A DNA stretch of 64,000 bases from Bacillota bacterium (lineage in GTDB: Bacteria; Bacillota; Clostridia; Lachnospirales; Lachnospiraceae), in assembly GCA_902363515.1 (NCBI GenBank), contig CABJAN010000004.1, positions 62,001 through 126,000 on the forward strand, written 5' to 3'. The notes below the pieces were generated by a model. The model was given only the letters and a program-made list of their open reading frames with translations, had not been told where the DNA came from and did not search any database. Shown here piece by piece: positions 26,186-36,600 of the stretch. Made by a program: the position numbers and the translations under genes. Each line of letters begins with the position of its first letter. Within the stretch, counting starts at the first letter, position 1.

Positions 26186-28213
26186 ATGAGTGACGGAAAG
26201 AAATATTTAAACTTTGTAATAGAGAAGCTTGAAAATCGTCTGGAGGAGGTTCAGCATTCCATCCAGGAAGGGCAGAAGGAAATTGAAGGAATGCATGAAT
26301 ATTACTGGGAAAATTATACAGAGATGGACCAGTATGGCTATGAAAATTTTGATAACCAGCAGGCTTTGCTTCACCAGGTCAATGCGAATCAGGAGCAACT
26401 GGCATTGAAACACAGGTTGAAAACCATGTTGGATGCACCTTTTTTTGGAAGGGTGGATTTCTGTTATGACGGGGAAGAAGAGCCGGAGCATTTTTATATT
26501 GGCATTGGAAATTTTGGAGAACAGGCAGGCCATGTGCCTCTGATTTATGACTGGAGAGCGCCGGTCAGTGGATTATTCTATGACTTTGATAAAGGCCCTG
26601 CCAGTTATGAGGCGCCGGGAGGACTTATGGAGGGGGAAGTGACCTCCAAATGGCAGTATAAAATCCGCAACCGGAAAATGGTGTATGAGTTTGAAAGTGA
26701 TGTAAAGATTGATGATGAAATTTTAAAAGCAGAGCTTGGGAGCAACGGGGATGTACAGTTGAAAAACATTGTGCGTACTATTCAGAAGGAGCAGAATGCC
26801 ATTATCCGCAATACCAGTGACCGGATTCTGGTGATTCAGGGCGCAGCAGGAAGCGGGAAAACGTCTGTGGCATTGCATCGGATTGCTTATCTTTTGTATC
26901 ATGACCGGAAACAGATGAAATCTTCCAACATTTTGATTTTATCTCCAAACAGTGTATTTTCAGATTATATTTCTCATATTTTGCCGGAGCTTGGTGAGGA
27001 AAATATCAAGGAAATGAGCTTTGACTTATTTGCTTATAAAGAATTAAAAGATACAGTCTTTGACTGTGAAGACCGCTATGACCAGATTGAGAAGGAACTG
27101 CAGGGACGTTTTGGCGCAAAAGAGCAGGAGGAATATGAGCGAAAGCAATCCCAGGAGTTTTTGTCCCAGGCAGAGGGCTTTTTATTGGGGCTGGAGGACA
27201 GCCTTATGGAATTTCAGGATGTGGAGTTTCGTGGTTTGACGAAAACAGAGGCAGAGCTGGTGGATTTATTTTACTTTAAATTCCAGGAAATTCCTCTTCT
27301 AGCCAGAATGGACGCTTTGCTGGAGCATTTTGTGGATGAGTATGAGACCCTTCATAGCTGCACCCTGCCGGAAGAAGATACAGATGCTTTGAGAGAGAAA
27401 TTTTGGAAAATGTACCGAACCAGGGATTTGTATGTGTTGTACAATGAATTTTTGGAGGAAAACGGGTATACGGTCTTACCGAGAGTGTCTTATGAAAAAA
27501 GAATCCTGGCATATGAAGATGTATACCCTATGATGTATCTGAAATATCGCCTTTGGGGAAGAGGAAAGCAAAAGGGCATCAAGCATCTGGTTATTGACGA
27601 GATGCAGGATTATTCTTACTTGCAGTATGAAATTTTAAAAGAATTGTTCCCCTGTAAGATGACGATTCTGGGAGACCGGGCGCAGACCATGGAGGCAAAA
27701 ACCCAGGATGTGCTTACCTTTTTGCCTCAGATTCTGGGAAAACAGATGCGGAAAATTATTATGGACAAGAGTTACCGAAACACAGTGGAGATTGCCTCTT
27801 ATGCAAATCAGCTGACCGGAATTACGGATGTGCGGCTCTTTGAGCGCCATGGGAAGCCAGTGGAGGAGCAGAGCTTTTCAGAACTTGAGGAGGCTTTAGA
27901 GCAGGTTTTGGAAAATTTGCGTCTGGATGAAGAGGGGTACGAGACGGCGGCTTTGATTACTATGACCGAGGAAGAAGCCAGAAGAGCATTTGCTTATTTA
28001 AAAGAAAGAATGCCGGAGATTTCTTATTTGGACAGGAACAGCAGCACCTTTCAAAAGGGCCTTACAGTGACCACCTTTTATCTGGCAAAGGGTCTGGAAT
28101 TTGACCAGGTGTTTGCCCTGTGCAGGGAAGAAAAAACACCTCTTTTAAAACAGGCAGAATACATCTGTGCTACCAGAGCACTTCACGAATTGTATATGTA
28201 TACCGTAAACTAA
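26186..28213 (+). CDS. helD: HelD-like UvrD-family helicase (RNA polymerase recycling factor)
   Basis: A 675-residue protein. A coiled N-terminal arm (about 1-70, LNFVIEKLENRLEEVQHSI) precedes a split superfamily 1 motor. Walker A is GAAGSGKTSVALHR (Gly219 on); the DEXX-type motif is HLVIDEMQDYSYLQYEIL. TILGDRAQTM, MDKSYRNT and TTFYLAKGLEFDQVFAL are later motifs. In Bacillus, HelD binds RNA polymerase and releases stalled complexes. This version is shorter than B. subtilis HelD (about 775 residues). AAAAGGAG precedes the ATG. Confidence 0.9.
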   Translation: MSDGKKYLNFVIEKLENRLEEVQHSIQEGQKEIEGMHEYYWENYTEMDQYGYENFDNQQALLHQVNANQEQLALKHRLKTMLDAPFFGRVDFCYDGEEEPEHFYIGIGNFGEQAGHVPLIYDWRAPVSGLFYDFDKGPASYEAPGGLMEGEVTSKWQYKIRNRKMVYEFESDVKIDDEILKAELGSNGDVQLKNIVRTIQKEQNAIIRNTSDRILVIQGAAGSGKTSVALHRIAYLLYHDRKQMKSSNILILSPNSVFSDYISHILPELGEENIKEMSFDLFAYKELKDTVFDCEDRYDQIEKELQGRFGAKEQEEYERKQSQEFLSQAEGFLLGLEDSLMEFQDVEFRGLTKTEAELVDLFYFKFQEIPLLARMDALLEHFVDEYETLHSCTLPEEDTDALREKFWKMYRTRDLYVLYNEFLEENGYTVLPRVSYEKRILAYEDVYPMMYLKYRLWGRGKQKGIKHLVIDEMQDYSYLQYEILKELFPCKMTILGDRAQTMEAKTQDVLTFLPQILGKQMRKIIMDKSYRNTVEIASYANQLTGITDVRLFERHGKPVEEQSFSELEEALEQVLENLRLDEEGYETAALITMTEEEARRAFAYLKERMPEISYLDRNSSTFQKGLTVTTFYLAKGLEFDQVFALCREEKTPLLKQAEYICATRALHELYMYTVN

Positions 28214-28227
28214 CAGGAGGAATTTCT

Positions 28228-28509
28228 ATGAATACCTTGGAGTTATTAGATGAACTTCAGAAAAAAGCTATGGCTGACGAAAAAATCAGAAAAGAACTGT
28301 TGCTTACCAGAGAGCAAAAAGACCCTCTGAGGGCTTTTTGCCAGAAGGCAAGAGCATTGGGCTATGAGCTTTATGAGATGGAACTGGTGGATGCAGGGGA
28401 AAATTTTTATGCAGAAATGAAACGTAGCACCAACGGAGGCGGGGAAAATTCTCCTGTGCTGGAAGGATCTGATGATTTTTATGAATTATTTTTTGCCAGT
28501 ATAGAGTAA
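28228..28509 (+). CDS. Small Nif11-like protein
   Basis: The start at 28228 follows AGGAGGAA and gives 93 residues. The first 65 residues (LLDELQKKAMADEKIRKELL, then CQKARALGYELYEMELV) resemble the helical Nif11 leader fold. A TNGGGENSP segment follows, then an acidic tail. In Nif11-derived precursors a double-glycine ends the leader, but the tail here has no Cys and no modification or export enzyme gene lies nearby. It may instead be a free-standing regulatory protein. The family call is tentative. Confidence 0.5.
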   Translation: MNTLELLDELQKKAMADEKIRKELLLTREQKDPLRAFCQKARALGYELYEMELVDAGENFYAEMKRSTNGGGENSPVLEGSDDFYELFFASIE

Positions 28510-28641
28510 GCAGCGGGTTTTCACCTGAATTTTACAGAGAAATAATCTTACCATGATAGGAAAAAAACAGGCATATTTTCTAAAATAGGAGCATATAGTT
28601 ATACAGTGTTGCAAATATTTTAGAAAGAATTGAAGTGCCAT

Positions 28642-29274
28642 ATGAAAAAAACAGGAAACAAATTAAAGGAGAATCTGAATCAGAAGGATTTTATTGCAAA
28701 AGGACAGTGTGTCATGCGTCTTTTGATGACAAAACTGGAGATGATTAACGTGGAATTGTCCGTGAAATTAAAACGGGATGTGATTCAGACGAAAACAGGA
28801 AGATTAAAAACATACCGAAGCACCTGCAAAAAACTGAGTAAAAAAGGGCTGGAGAAAAATTTCTCCACTGCTTTGGAAAATATTCATGATTTAATTGGGG
28901 TGCGGGCAGTCTGTTCCTATGTGGATGACATTTATCTGGTACAGCGGATGCTGGAGGAACAGATGGATATGAACATTCTGAAAATCAAAGATTATATCAA
29001 AAATCCAAAAGACTCCGGATACCAAAGCCTCCATATGATTTTGGAAATTCCCCTGGTGTTTCAGGGAGAGACCCAGTGGGTGAAAGCAGAGCTTCAGCTT
29101 CGCACTGCGGCCATGGATTACTGGGCAAATCTGGACCATCAGCTTCGCTACAAAAAAGAGGACAGCAGAACCTATGCGGCTGCTATTGACCAGGAATTAA
29201 AAAAATGTGCGGAAATTGTAGAATATCTGGATCGGACTATGCTGGGAATCAGAAGACAAATAGAAAATATTTAG
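28642..29274 (+). CDS. Small alarmone synthetase, (p)ppGpp synthetase (RelQ-like)
   Basis: The ATG at 28642 gives 210 residues; a TTG at 28630 is an alternative. It holds only the RelA/SpoT synthetase domain: RLKTYRSTCKKLSKKGLEKNF (substrate lysines), ENIHDLIGVRAVCSYVDDIY, NPKDSGYQSLHMILEIP, and AELQLRTAAMDYWANLDHQLRYKK. There is no HD hydrolase domain. It would make (p)ppGpp from GTP/GDP and ATP in the cytoplasm. The ribosome binding site is weak. Confidence 0.93.
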   Translation: MKKTGNKLKENLNQKDFIAKGQCVMRLLMTKLEMINVELSVKLKRDVIQTKTGRLKTYRSTCKKLSKKGLEKNFSTALENIHDLIGVRAVCSYVDDIYLVQRMLEEQMDMNILKIKDYIKNPKDSGYQSLHMILEIPLVFQGETQWVKAELQLRTAAMDYWANLDHQLRYKKEDSRTYAAAIDQELKKCAEIVEYLDRTMLGIRRQIENI

Positions 29275-29305
29275 CAGAGAACATTTAGAGAAAGAGGAGA
29301 AAAGT

Positions 29306-29968
29306 ATGCTTCGTGATATTGATTTAAAGGCTGTTTCAGATGGCAGATTATACAGACAAAGCGATATGGCAAAAGTGGGCTGTAATGACTGCAAAGGCTG
29401 TTCAGACTGCTGCAGAGGTATGGGCAGCTCTATTGTGCTGGATCCTTATGACTGTTTTATGTTGTGTAAAAATCTGGGAGAAAGTTTTGAATCCCTGCTT
29501 TCTTATGCCATAGAACTTCAGGTGGTAGATGGGATTATTCTGCCAAATTTGAAAATGGCAGACAAAACAGATGCCTGTGCCTTTTTAAATGAACAGGGAA
29601 GATGTGGTATTCACAGCTTCCGGCCTGGGTTTTGCAGGATGTTTCCCCTTGGAAGAATCTACGAAAACCAGAGCTTTCAATATTTTCTGCAGGTTCATGA
29701 ATGTGCCATGGAACCTAAAAGCAAAGTGAAAATCAATAAATGGATTGGCATACCGGATATCCGGCGATATGAAACGTTTGTCACCGACTGGCATTATTTT
29801 TTGAAAAAGGTAGAAGAAATTTTGAAACACTTTGAGGATGAAGCATCTTTGAAAAATATTACCATGTATTTGCTGAAAACCTTTTATCTTATGCCTTATG
29901 ATGAAAGCCAGGATTTTTATTCTCAGTTTCAGGAACGGTTGGAAAAGGCTGGGAAGTTTTTCTCCTGA
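29306..29968 (+). CDS. YkgJ-family cysteine-cluster protein
   Basis: A 220-residue protein with an N-terminal cysteine cluster (VGCNDCKGCSDCCRGMG), then CAFLNEQGRCGIHSFRPGFCRMFPLG. This is the pattern of the YkgJ/DUF5522-like zinc- or iron-chelating proteins. Its function is not established. The C-terminal 100 residues are mostly helical with no clear motif. AAGAGGAGAAAAG precedes the ATG. A hairpin follows the stop. Confidence 0.85.
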   Translation: MLRDIDLKAVSDGRLYRQSDMAKVGCNDCKGCSDCCRGMGSSIVLDPYDCFMLCKNLGESFESLLSYAIELQVVDGIILPNLKMADKTDACAFLNEQGRCGIHSFRPGFCRMFPLGRIYENQSFQYFLQVHECAMEPKSKVKINKWIGIPDIRRYETFVTDWHYFLKKVEEILKHFEDEASLKNITMYLLKTFYLMPYDESQDFYSQFQERLEKAGKFFS

Positions 29969-29992
29969 ATAAAATATCTATTAGACAAGATG

Positions 29993-30030
29993 GAGCGAAT
30001 ATCCTTTCGTTGATACAAGGGTATTCGCTC
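29993..30030. terminator. Hairpin between converging genes
   Basis: GAGCGAATATCC (29993-30004) pairs with GGGTATTCGCTC (30019-30030) around a 14-base loop. It lies between the plus-strand YkgJ gene and the minus-strand phospholipase D gene and could serve both. The T runs on either side are short. Confidence 0.6.
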
Positions 30031-30066
30031 TGCATTTATTTCATAAAATGACGAATGAAACAGGAT

Positions 30067-31476
30067 TTACAGGAAACGCCTGATAGGAACGGTAAGAACC
30101 CGCAGAAGTCCATAGAACACTTTTTTTCCTGTACTCATTTCTTTTTCTTTGTAGTATTCCCCATAGACATAAGTACCGTCGTCCCCCATGGTTCTGCTGT
30201 AAGTTTTGTCATGTTCCATTTCTTTGGCCATCTTTGCATTTAATTCTCTGGAATCCACAGCCAGCATGAGTTCTGTATCCTGGTAGGTGCTTCGCATATC
30301 CATGTTATAGGAACCCAGGATTGTCATACGATCATCAATGAGCAGTGCTTTTGTGTGACAGGAGTGTTTTCCCATAAACTCATGAACTTTTACCCCTGTA
30401 TTCCAAATGTTTTTCTTCTGATTCAGATAATCCGTACAACCCCATGGATTGGCCCCGCTGGAAACGGCATTGGTTATGATTTCAATGTCTGTGCCATTGG
30501 CAGTAAGGTCTGTTAGATCCTGATACATTTCTTTTCCACAGATAATATAAGGTGTGTATACAGTTACCTGTTTTCCCTGTTTCATAAGCTGAGTTAAGGC
30601 GTACCACATCCATGGCTCTTTGTTATTTGAGGTAATTGGATTGGAAAGCAGGGAAATCCGGTTGGTTTCCATGGTAAGGGATTCCCAATCCCAGGTTGTA
30701 TAGGATTCAGGATATAAATCCTGCAGTTTTTCATAACGGTTTTCTAATTCCACCCCACAGGCACTGATTTTATCTGTTACCTTAGAACAGGTATAAGCCT
30801 TGCTGTCAGGGCTTTTCCATACAGCTTCAAAATAATCCCGTACCTGCAAGAGAGAAGAATCTTCTGCTGCGGCAGTTTCATAGACGAACAGTTCCCGGTC
30901 AATGTTTTTAGAAGAGGAATAGTCTCCAAGAAACAGATTCGTGGTGTTTCGTCCTCCAAGCAGATACATTTTTTCATCAATAATGAAATATTTGTCATGA
31001 AGTCTTGCCTGAAGATTCCAGGGCTTTAACAAATTCACAGGGTTATAAATCTTAATGCTGACATTTTCCTGGGCAGCAAAAGCCTGAAACCAGGGTTTTC
31101 CTTTTAGCCCGTTTAAGTCCAGAAATCCACTGAAACCATCTACAATGACCCGGACCTTTATCCCTCTTTTTGCAGCGCTTGAAAGAGCTGCCATCATATC
31201 CTTTCCGGCCTGGTCGGCATTGAAATCAAAGGTAGAAAGAATAATTTCCTCTTCCGCTTCTTCCACCATACGCAGGCGGTATTGCAGAGCTTCTACATTA
31301 TCATCAATATAGGCTGTACGTTCCGTTCCAACAGAATCATTGCTAAAAGTACGTTTTGCAAAACTTTCCTGGAAAGAGGAGGAAACCTTTTTGTGTGCCA
31401 CATAAGGAATAGTTAAGGCACCGATATAAACCAGGATGAAAACCAGAATAAGCAAGCCCCAGGGAATTTTTTTCAT
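30067..31476 (-). CDS. Phospholipase D-family protein (cardiolipin synthase-like)
   Basis: A 469-residue protein with an N-terminal membrane anchor (about residues 6-26) and two HKD motifs: LHDKYFIIDEKMYLLGGRN and CHTKALLIDDRMTILGSYNMD. This is the two-domain phospholipase D fold used by cardiolipin synthases and related transferases. Classical cardiolipin synthases have two N-terminal transmembrane segments; only one is seen here, so the substrate is open. It lies 14 bases downstream of lgt on the minus strand, probably one transcript. Confidence 0.88.
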   Translation of the reverse strand: MKKIPWGLLILVFILVYIGALTIPYVAHKKVSSSFQESFAKRTFSNDSVGTERTAYIDDNVEALQYRLRMVEEAEEEIILSTFDFNADQAGKDMMAALSSAAKRGIKVRVIVDGFSGFLDLNGLKGKPWFQAFAAQENVSIKIYNPVNLLKPWNLQARLHDKYFIIDEKMYLLGGRNTTNLFLGDYSSSKNIDRELFVYETAAAEDSSLLQVRDYFEAVWKSPDSKAYTCSKVTDKISACGVELENRYEKLQDLYPESYTTWDWESLTMETNRISLLSNPITSNNKEPWMWYALTQLMKQGKQVTVYTPYIICGKEMYQDLTDLTANGTDIEIITNAVSSGANPWGCTDYLNQKKNIWNTGVKVHEFMGKHSCHTKALLIDDRMTILGSYNMDMRSTYQDTELMLAVDSRELNAKMAKEMEHDKTYSRTMGDDGTYVYGEYYKEKEMSTGKKVFYGLLRVLTVPIRRFL

Positions 31477-31490
31477 ATGTATTATACCTC

Positions 31491-32261
31491 CTACGCTTCT
31501 GGCGTATTATCTGTTTTTTTAGAAAACAGTTTGTCTTTGAAAAATAAAATCAGCGCCAGCAGAACAATACCAATGGAAATAAACTGAGAGGTGGAGAAAA
31601 TTCCTACAGCGCCTCTGTCGTCAGAACGGAGAAACTCCAGAAGGAATCTGCCTACCCCGTATAGAAGCATGTAGAGAAAACCAACATTTCCGGTTTTTTT
31701 GTTGTGTTTGCTGTATGCCAATAAAAGGAACATAATAAGGAAATCTCCGGCAGAAGACAATAACTGGGTAGGAATTAATTTAACGCCTGCTGGGGCAAGG
31801 CTTCCCTCTGGAAAAGTAATACCCCAGAATGCATTGGTTTCTCTTCCGTAACAGCATCCGGCCAGGAAACAGCCAATCCGTCCGAATCCCTGGGCCAAAG
31901 CAACAGAGGGAGCCAGAAGGTCAAAATATTCCAGAAATTTCAGATGTTTTATCCGGCAATAAATCATAGCAGCCAGAACACCGGTAATAATTCCTCCATA
32001 TACTACGAAACCTTCAGAGCCAAGAACACTCATGGGGTCTTTTAAAAAGTCAGGAAATTCTACGATTACATATAATGCTTTTGCGCCTAAAAAACCAAAG
32101 AGGACTCCAAAAATCGCAATATCCAGAACCGCTTCGTCACTCATGTTTCTTTTTCTGGCGCGATACATACCAAGGGCAATACATGCCAGAATACCAAGGG
32201 CAATCATAAGGCCATATCCGTGTATAGTAAAAGGCCCAATGGAAAATAAATCATTCTTCAT
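31491..32261 (-). CDS. lgt: Prolipoprotein diacylglyceryl transferase
   Basis: A 256-residue protein with seven predicted transmembrane segments. The Lgt signature region is GRIGCFLAGCCYGRETN, and GVGRFLLEFLRSDDRG is the conserved C-terminal block. Lgt adds diacylglycerol to the Cys of lipoprotein precursors, such as the two lipoproteins encoded in this window. The loop that reads HGG in E. coli and Bacillus reads YGG here (GFVVYGGI). It starts the minus-strand operon with the phospholipase D gene. Confidence 0.95.
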   Translation of the reverse strand: MKNDLFSIGPFTIHGYGLMIALGILACIALGMYRARKRNMSDEAVLDIAIFGVLFGFLGAKALYVIVEFPDFLKDPMSVLGSEGFVVYGGIITGVLAAMIYCRIKHLKFLEYFDLLAPSVALAQGFGRIGCFLAGCCYGRETNAFWGITFPEGSLAPAGVKLIPTQLLSSAGDFLIMFLLLAYSKHNKKTGNVGFLYMLLYGVGRFLLEFLRSDDRGAVGIFSTSQFISIGIVLLALILFFKDKLFSKKTDNTPEA

Positions 32262-32309
32262 AATGTCAACTCGCTTTCTTGTGTTTTTTCATACCGTCGG
32301 GTATTTCTC

Positions 32310-32315
32310 ATTATA
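32310..32315 (-). promoter_or_regulatory. Candidate -10 box for lgt
   Basis: On the minus strand TATAAT lies about 50 bases before the lgt start. The expected -35 position has a poor match, so this is a weak call. The divergent gap of about 155 bases to sbcD must also hold the sbcD promoter. Confidence 0.4.
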
Positions 32316-32417
32316 ACATCTTTTGTACAAAAAAGCATTATAGACTTTTTTTCAGAACCTGCAAGTGTTAAAATGAAAGAACTGTAATAAAAATTTGAAT
32401 TATCAGGAGAATTTTTT

Positions 32418-33647
32418 ATGAGGTTATTACATACCGCAGACTGGCATCTTGGAAAGCTGCTGGAAGGGAAAAGCAGGCTGGAGGAACAGCGCCATGTTCT
32501 TGGACAGTTTGTTTCCTTTGCCAAGGAAGCTCAGGCAGATGTGGTTTGCATTGCAGGAGATATTTTTGATAACGGGCATCCTTCTGCAGCAGCAGAAAGC
32601 CTGTTTTATGACACATTAAAGAAATTAAGCAACCATGGCACACGTCTGGTTCTGGTAATTGCAGGAAATCATGACCAGCCCTCCAGACTGGAGGCCATTA
32701 GTCCTTTGGTACAGGAGCATGGGATTTTGATTTACGGAACACCGAAAACAAAGCTGCCTTCCGGCAAGTACGGAAAATTTGCGGTGCAGTCTCTGGAAGA
32801 AGGGGTGTTCTCAGTAGAGATTCATGGGGAAAAGGCGGTTTTCGTCTGTGTGCCTTATCCCAGTGAGAAAAGCCTGAATGAAGTGTTGTATCAGGAGGAA
32901 GATGCAGAAGAGAAAAAAGCAGCAGACTATAGCGAAAAAGTAAAAGCGTTATTTCGGAAGAAGGCAGTCTGGTATGAGGAAGATTCGGTAAATGTTCTGG
33001 TAAGCCATGTGTTTACGCTTGGGTGTGTAAAGGATGGCTCTGAACAGGGAATGATGCTGGGAAACAGCTATCTTCTGCCATTGGAGGTGTTCCCAAAGGA
33101 GGCCCAATATGTGGCACTTGGACATGTTCACAGACCGCAGAAAGCAGTGGGAAGCCAGGGGAGAATCCGTTATAGTGGTTCGCCGCTTCCTTACCGTCTT
33201 CAGGAAGCAGTGATTGCCAAACAGTGTTTTCTGGTAGAACTGCATCCCAAGGAAGAACCCAAAGTGCAGGAATATTATTTTGATAATCCAAAACCCATAG
33301 AAAAATGGGTGTGCAAAGATTATGAGGAAGCCCTCAGACTTTGTAAGAAGCATCAGGACAGGCCTTGTTATGTGTATTTGCAGATTCATACAGATACCTA
33401 TATCCGGGAGGAGCAGCTAAAGGAGCTGAAAACCTATAAAGAAGATATTCTGGAAGTGATTCCTCTGTTTTCTTCACAGGAAACAGAGGATGTGAGAGAA
33501 ACTTTTTTGGAGAAGAGTTTTGAAGAGTTATTTTCCAGTTATTACAAAGAGAAAAAAGGTGTAGAACCAGAACAGGAAGTTGTAGAACTGCTTCTTGGGC
33601 TGTTAGAAAAGGAGGGAGAAGATGCGTCCGGTTTGGATGAAGATTAA
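32418..33647 (+). CDS. sbcD: Exonuclease SbcD
   Basis: A 409-residue Mre11-type nuclease subunit. Its metal-binding phosphodiesterase motifs are LLHTADWHLGK, IAGDIFDNGHPS, IAGNHDQPSR and VALGHVHRPQ. With SbcC it forms a complex that opens hairpins and trims DNA ends during repair. The sbcC start lies 26 bases inside this gene's end. AGGAGAA precedes the ATG at 32418. Confidence 0.96.
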   Translation: MRLLHTADWHLGKLLEGKSRLEEQRHVLGQFVSFAKEAQADVVCIAGDIFDNGHPSAAAESLFYDTLKKLSNHGTRLVLVIAGNHDQPSRLEAISPLVQEHGILIYGTPKTKLPSGKYGKFAVQSLEEGVFSVEIHGEKAVFVCVPYPSEKSLNEVLYQEEDAEEKKAADYSEKVKALFRKKAVWYEEDSVNVLVSHVFTLGCVKDGSEQGMMLGNSYLLPLEVFPKEAQYVALGHVHRPQKAVGSQGRIRYSGSPLPYRLQEAVIAKQCFLVELHPKEEPKVQEYYFDNPKPIEKWVCKDYEEALRLCKKHQDRPCYVYLQIHTDTYIREEQLKELKTYKEDILEVIPLFSSQETEDVRETFLEKSFEELFSSYYKEKKGVEPEQEVVELLLGLLEKEGEDASGLDED

Positions 33648-36600
33648 GGGGCTGAACAGTTTTTTGGAAGCCCAGGAGGTGGATTTTGAACTTCTTGGCA
33701 ATCAGGGGCTGTTTGGGATTTTTGGACCCACAGGAAGTGGAAAGAGCAGTATTTTGGATGGTATGACTCTGGCTCTTTATGGTACAACAGCCAGAAACAG
33801 CGCAAATTTTATTCATGTAAGTACAGACCGCGCTTCTGTAGACTACATTTTTTCGGTAAAAGAGAAACAGGTGAAAACCTATCAGGTTTCCAGAAGTTTC
33901 CGCAGAGGAAAGGAAGGGACCATACGAAGTGACGGTGCAAAATTTCTGGATTTAACCGGTGAGGAGCCGGTGATTCTGGCAGACCGGGTGGGAACTGTTA
34001 ATGAGAAGTGCAGGGAAGTGCTTGGATTATCGAAGGAGGACTTCTTTCGGACAGTGGTACTTCCTCAGGGAAAGTTTTCGGAATTTTTGAAGCTGGAAGG
34101 CATGGAACGGAATAAAATGCTGGAGCGTTTGTTTCATCTGGAACAGTATGGAGAGCAACTGGCAGTTCTGGTGAAAAACCGTGCAGCCCGCTGGGAAGGA
34201 GAAAAGCGGGAAAAAGAAGGCGCCCTGTCCAGATATGTTTCTATAAGCCAGGAGGAAATTCAGGGTTTAGAAAAAGCAGAGAAAACGTTGATTCAGGAAC
34301 TTGAGAACCAGGGGCAGCAACAGAAAAAAATGAGAGAACAGCTAGAGGAAGGGAAAACCGTAGCGGCCCTGCAGCAGGAGTATGAAACCATAGAAAACCA
34401 GCTTCAAGGGCATAAAAAAGAAGCGGAGGCTATGGAGCATTTGCGGACAAAAATACAACAGGCAGAAACAGCCAATGGACTTTTTGTCTGGTTTTCACAG
34501 GCACAGCAGGCAGGAAAACAGCAGCAGGAAACAGAGACTGGCAAAGAGAAAAGCCTGGCTTCCTGGCAGGAAAAGCAGAAGGAACTAAAAGAGGCAGAAG
34601 CAAAGAAGCAGAGAGCAGATACCCGGATACAAAAAGAAAAACCGGCTTTGCAGCTTCAACAGGAGCTGGTGAAACAGGCTTTGGAACTGGAACAGGAATG
34701 GAAACATTTGTCCTGTGAACTGGAAAAGAAGTATTTGCAAAAGCAAGAAACAGATAAACAACTGACAGAGGCCAATGAGAAGATGGAAAGGCTTTTGCAG
34801 GATATTGAAAGCCGTAAAAAACAAAAGGAACGTCTGAAACAGGAAGCAGAAATATCTGCAGTACCAAGCGCTATAAGAGAGGCCGCGGAAAAAGGAAATC
34901 GTCTGACTTTGCTGCTGGAGCAATCAGAAAAGCAAAAAGAACTTGCACAAAAAAAGGAACAGAGACAAAAAGAAGAACTTCATCATTGTGAGAAGGCATT
35001 ACAAGAAACAGCGCAAAAGGCAAAAGAGGAAGAAGAGAGAGTAAAACAACTGGAAGAGAAGAAGGCTTTTCTAAAAAAGCAGTTAGAAGCCCTGGATACG
35101 TTAGAGGAAGAAAAACAGCAGCTTTTTCAATTAAAACAGGAATATGAAAAAGAATGTCAGCTGGCAGAGCAATTAAAAGAACAGGAAAAGCTTTGTCAGG
35201 AAACCGAAGCAAGATGGAAGAAAGCAAAAGAGAAAGAAGAGAAAGCCCTGGAACAGAAGAAGGCAGGAGAACAGCAGTATTTCCAGCATTTAGCCGGAAT
35301 TCTGGCAGCAGAACTATGTGAGGGAGAGCCATGTCCTGTGTGTGGCAGCATCCATCATCCCAATAAAATAGAGATTTCAGAAGAAAACTCCTCTGTCTGG
35401 CTTATGGAAAAGGAAAAAGCGGAGAAAGAATTTCAAAAAAGTCTTACACTGACATCTGGTCTGGAAACTTCTCTGGAGCATATCCGGGAAAATATAGGTG
35501 TTCTTCAAACACAGTGGAAGGAACTGCAAAAGCTGGAAAACGGTGAGGAACTGAAACATCTGGAAACAACCTGCAAAGAAAAAGAGCGGCTTCAGAAAAC
35601 TGCCAAGCTGGAGCTGGAAGAAATCGAAGCGTCCCTGGAAATGTCAGGAAAAGCTCTGCAAGATGCTCAGAAGCAGTCTGCTGCGAAGGAAGCAAGAAAA
35701 GAAAGCCTGATTCAAGGTTTAGAAGAAATCCATCAGGATTTTATTCGCCTTGTAAATGAGGAAGAATTGCCAAGACAACAGCTCTGGAAGCTAAAAGAAG
35801 AATTTCACCAGGAGAATTTTTGCGCATTTTATGAGGAAGTACAGAGAAAACAAAGGGAAACCGAAGAAAAACAGAACCAGCAAAATCAACTGGAAGCTCA
35901 GATTGAAGCCAGAATGGCGAACAGTGAAAAAGGGCGGAAGCTTATAGAAAATCTGCAAACCACCCAAACAGAACTGCGTATCTGGCTGGAACAGAATCAG
36001 AAGCGTATGCAGGAGCTCCAGGAACAGATACAAAAAAAAGCAGGCAGAAGCAACAACCTTGTAGAATATCTGAATTCTCTGGAAGCTGCTTTAAAAAATC
36101 TGGAGGTGGAACAGGAACAGGCGCAAAGGAAGTGGGAGAAGCTGGAAGGGGAAGAAAGAACTGCAAAAGAACAGTATGCAGAGCAAAAAATTCTGGCAGA
36201 GACTGCAAAAGAACAGGCAAAAGAAAAACAGGAACTCCTTCAAAAGCACATGGAGGAAGCAAACGTAACGGAAGAAGCCTGGATTGAAACTCACAGGGAA
36301 GAAGAGCAGCAGTTGCAGGAATTTCAGCATCAGGTGACCGCGTATGAAGAACAGGGCAAAAAGCTGGAAAACCAGGCATCTCAGATTCAGGATAAATTAG
36401 GAGACAGAAGAATTTTAAAGGAAGAGCTTGCTGCCCTGGTTCAGGAAGAGGAAATATTGAGCCAGGTTATTACTCAGAAAAATAAAGAACTTGGAGCTTT
36501 AAAACAAGAACTGAATCAGACCAGAAAGGCATGGGAAGAAAAGAAAAAGCTTGTGGAAAAGCTGGAAGAGATTTATCATCAATTAGATTTGCTTTCTGAA

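Noticed and set aside
34430..36379. Many long minus-strand open frames inside sbcC
   Set aside because: The glutamate- and lysine-rich coiled coil leaves few stops on the opposite strand; the frames have no ribosome binding sites and are Leu/Phe/Pro-rich shadow products.
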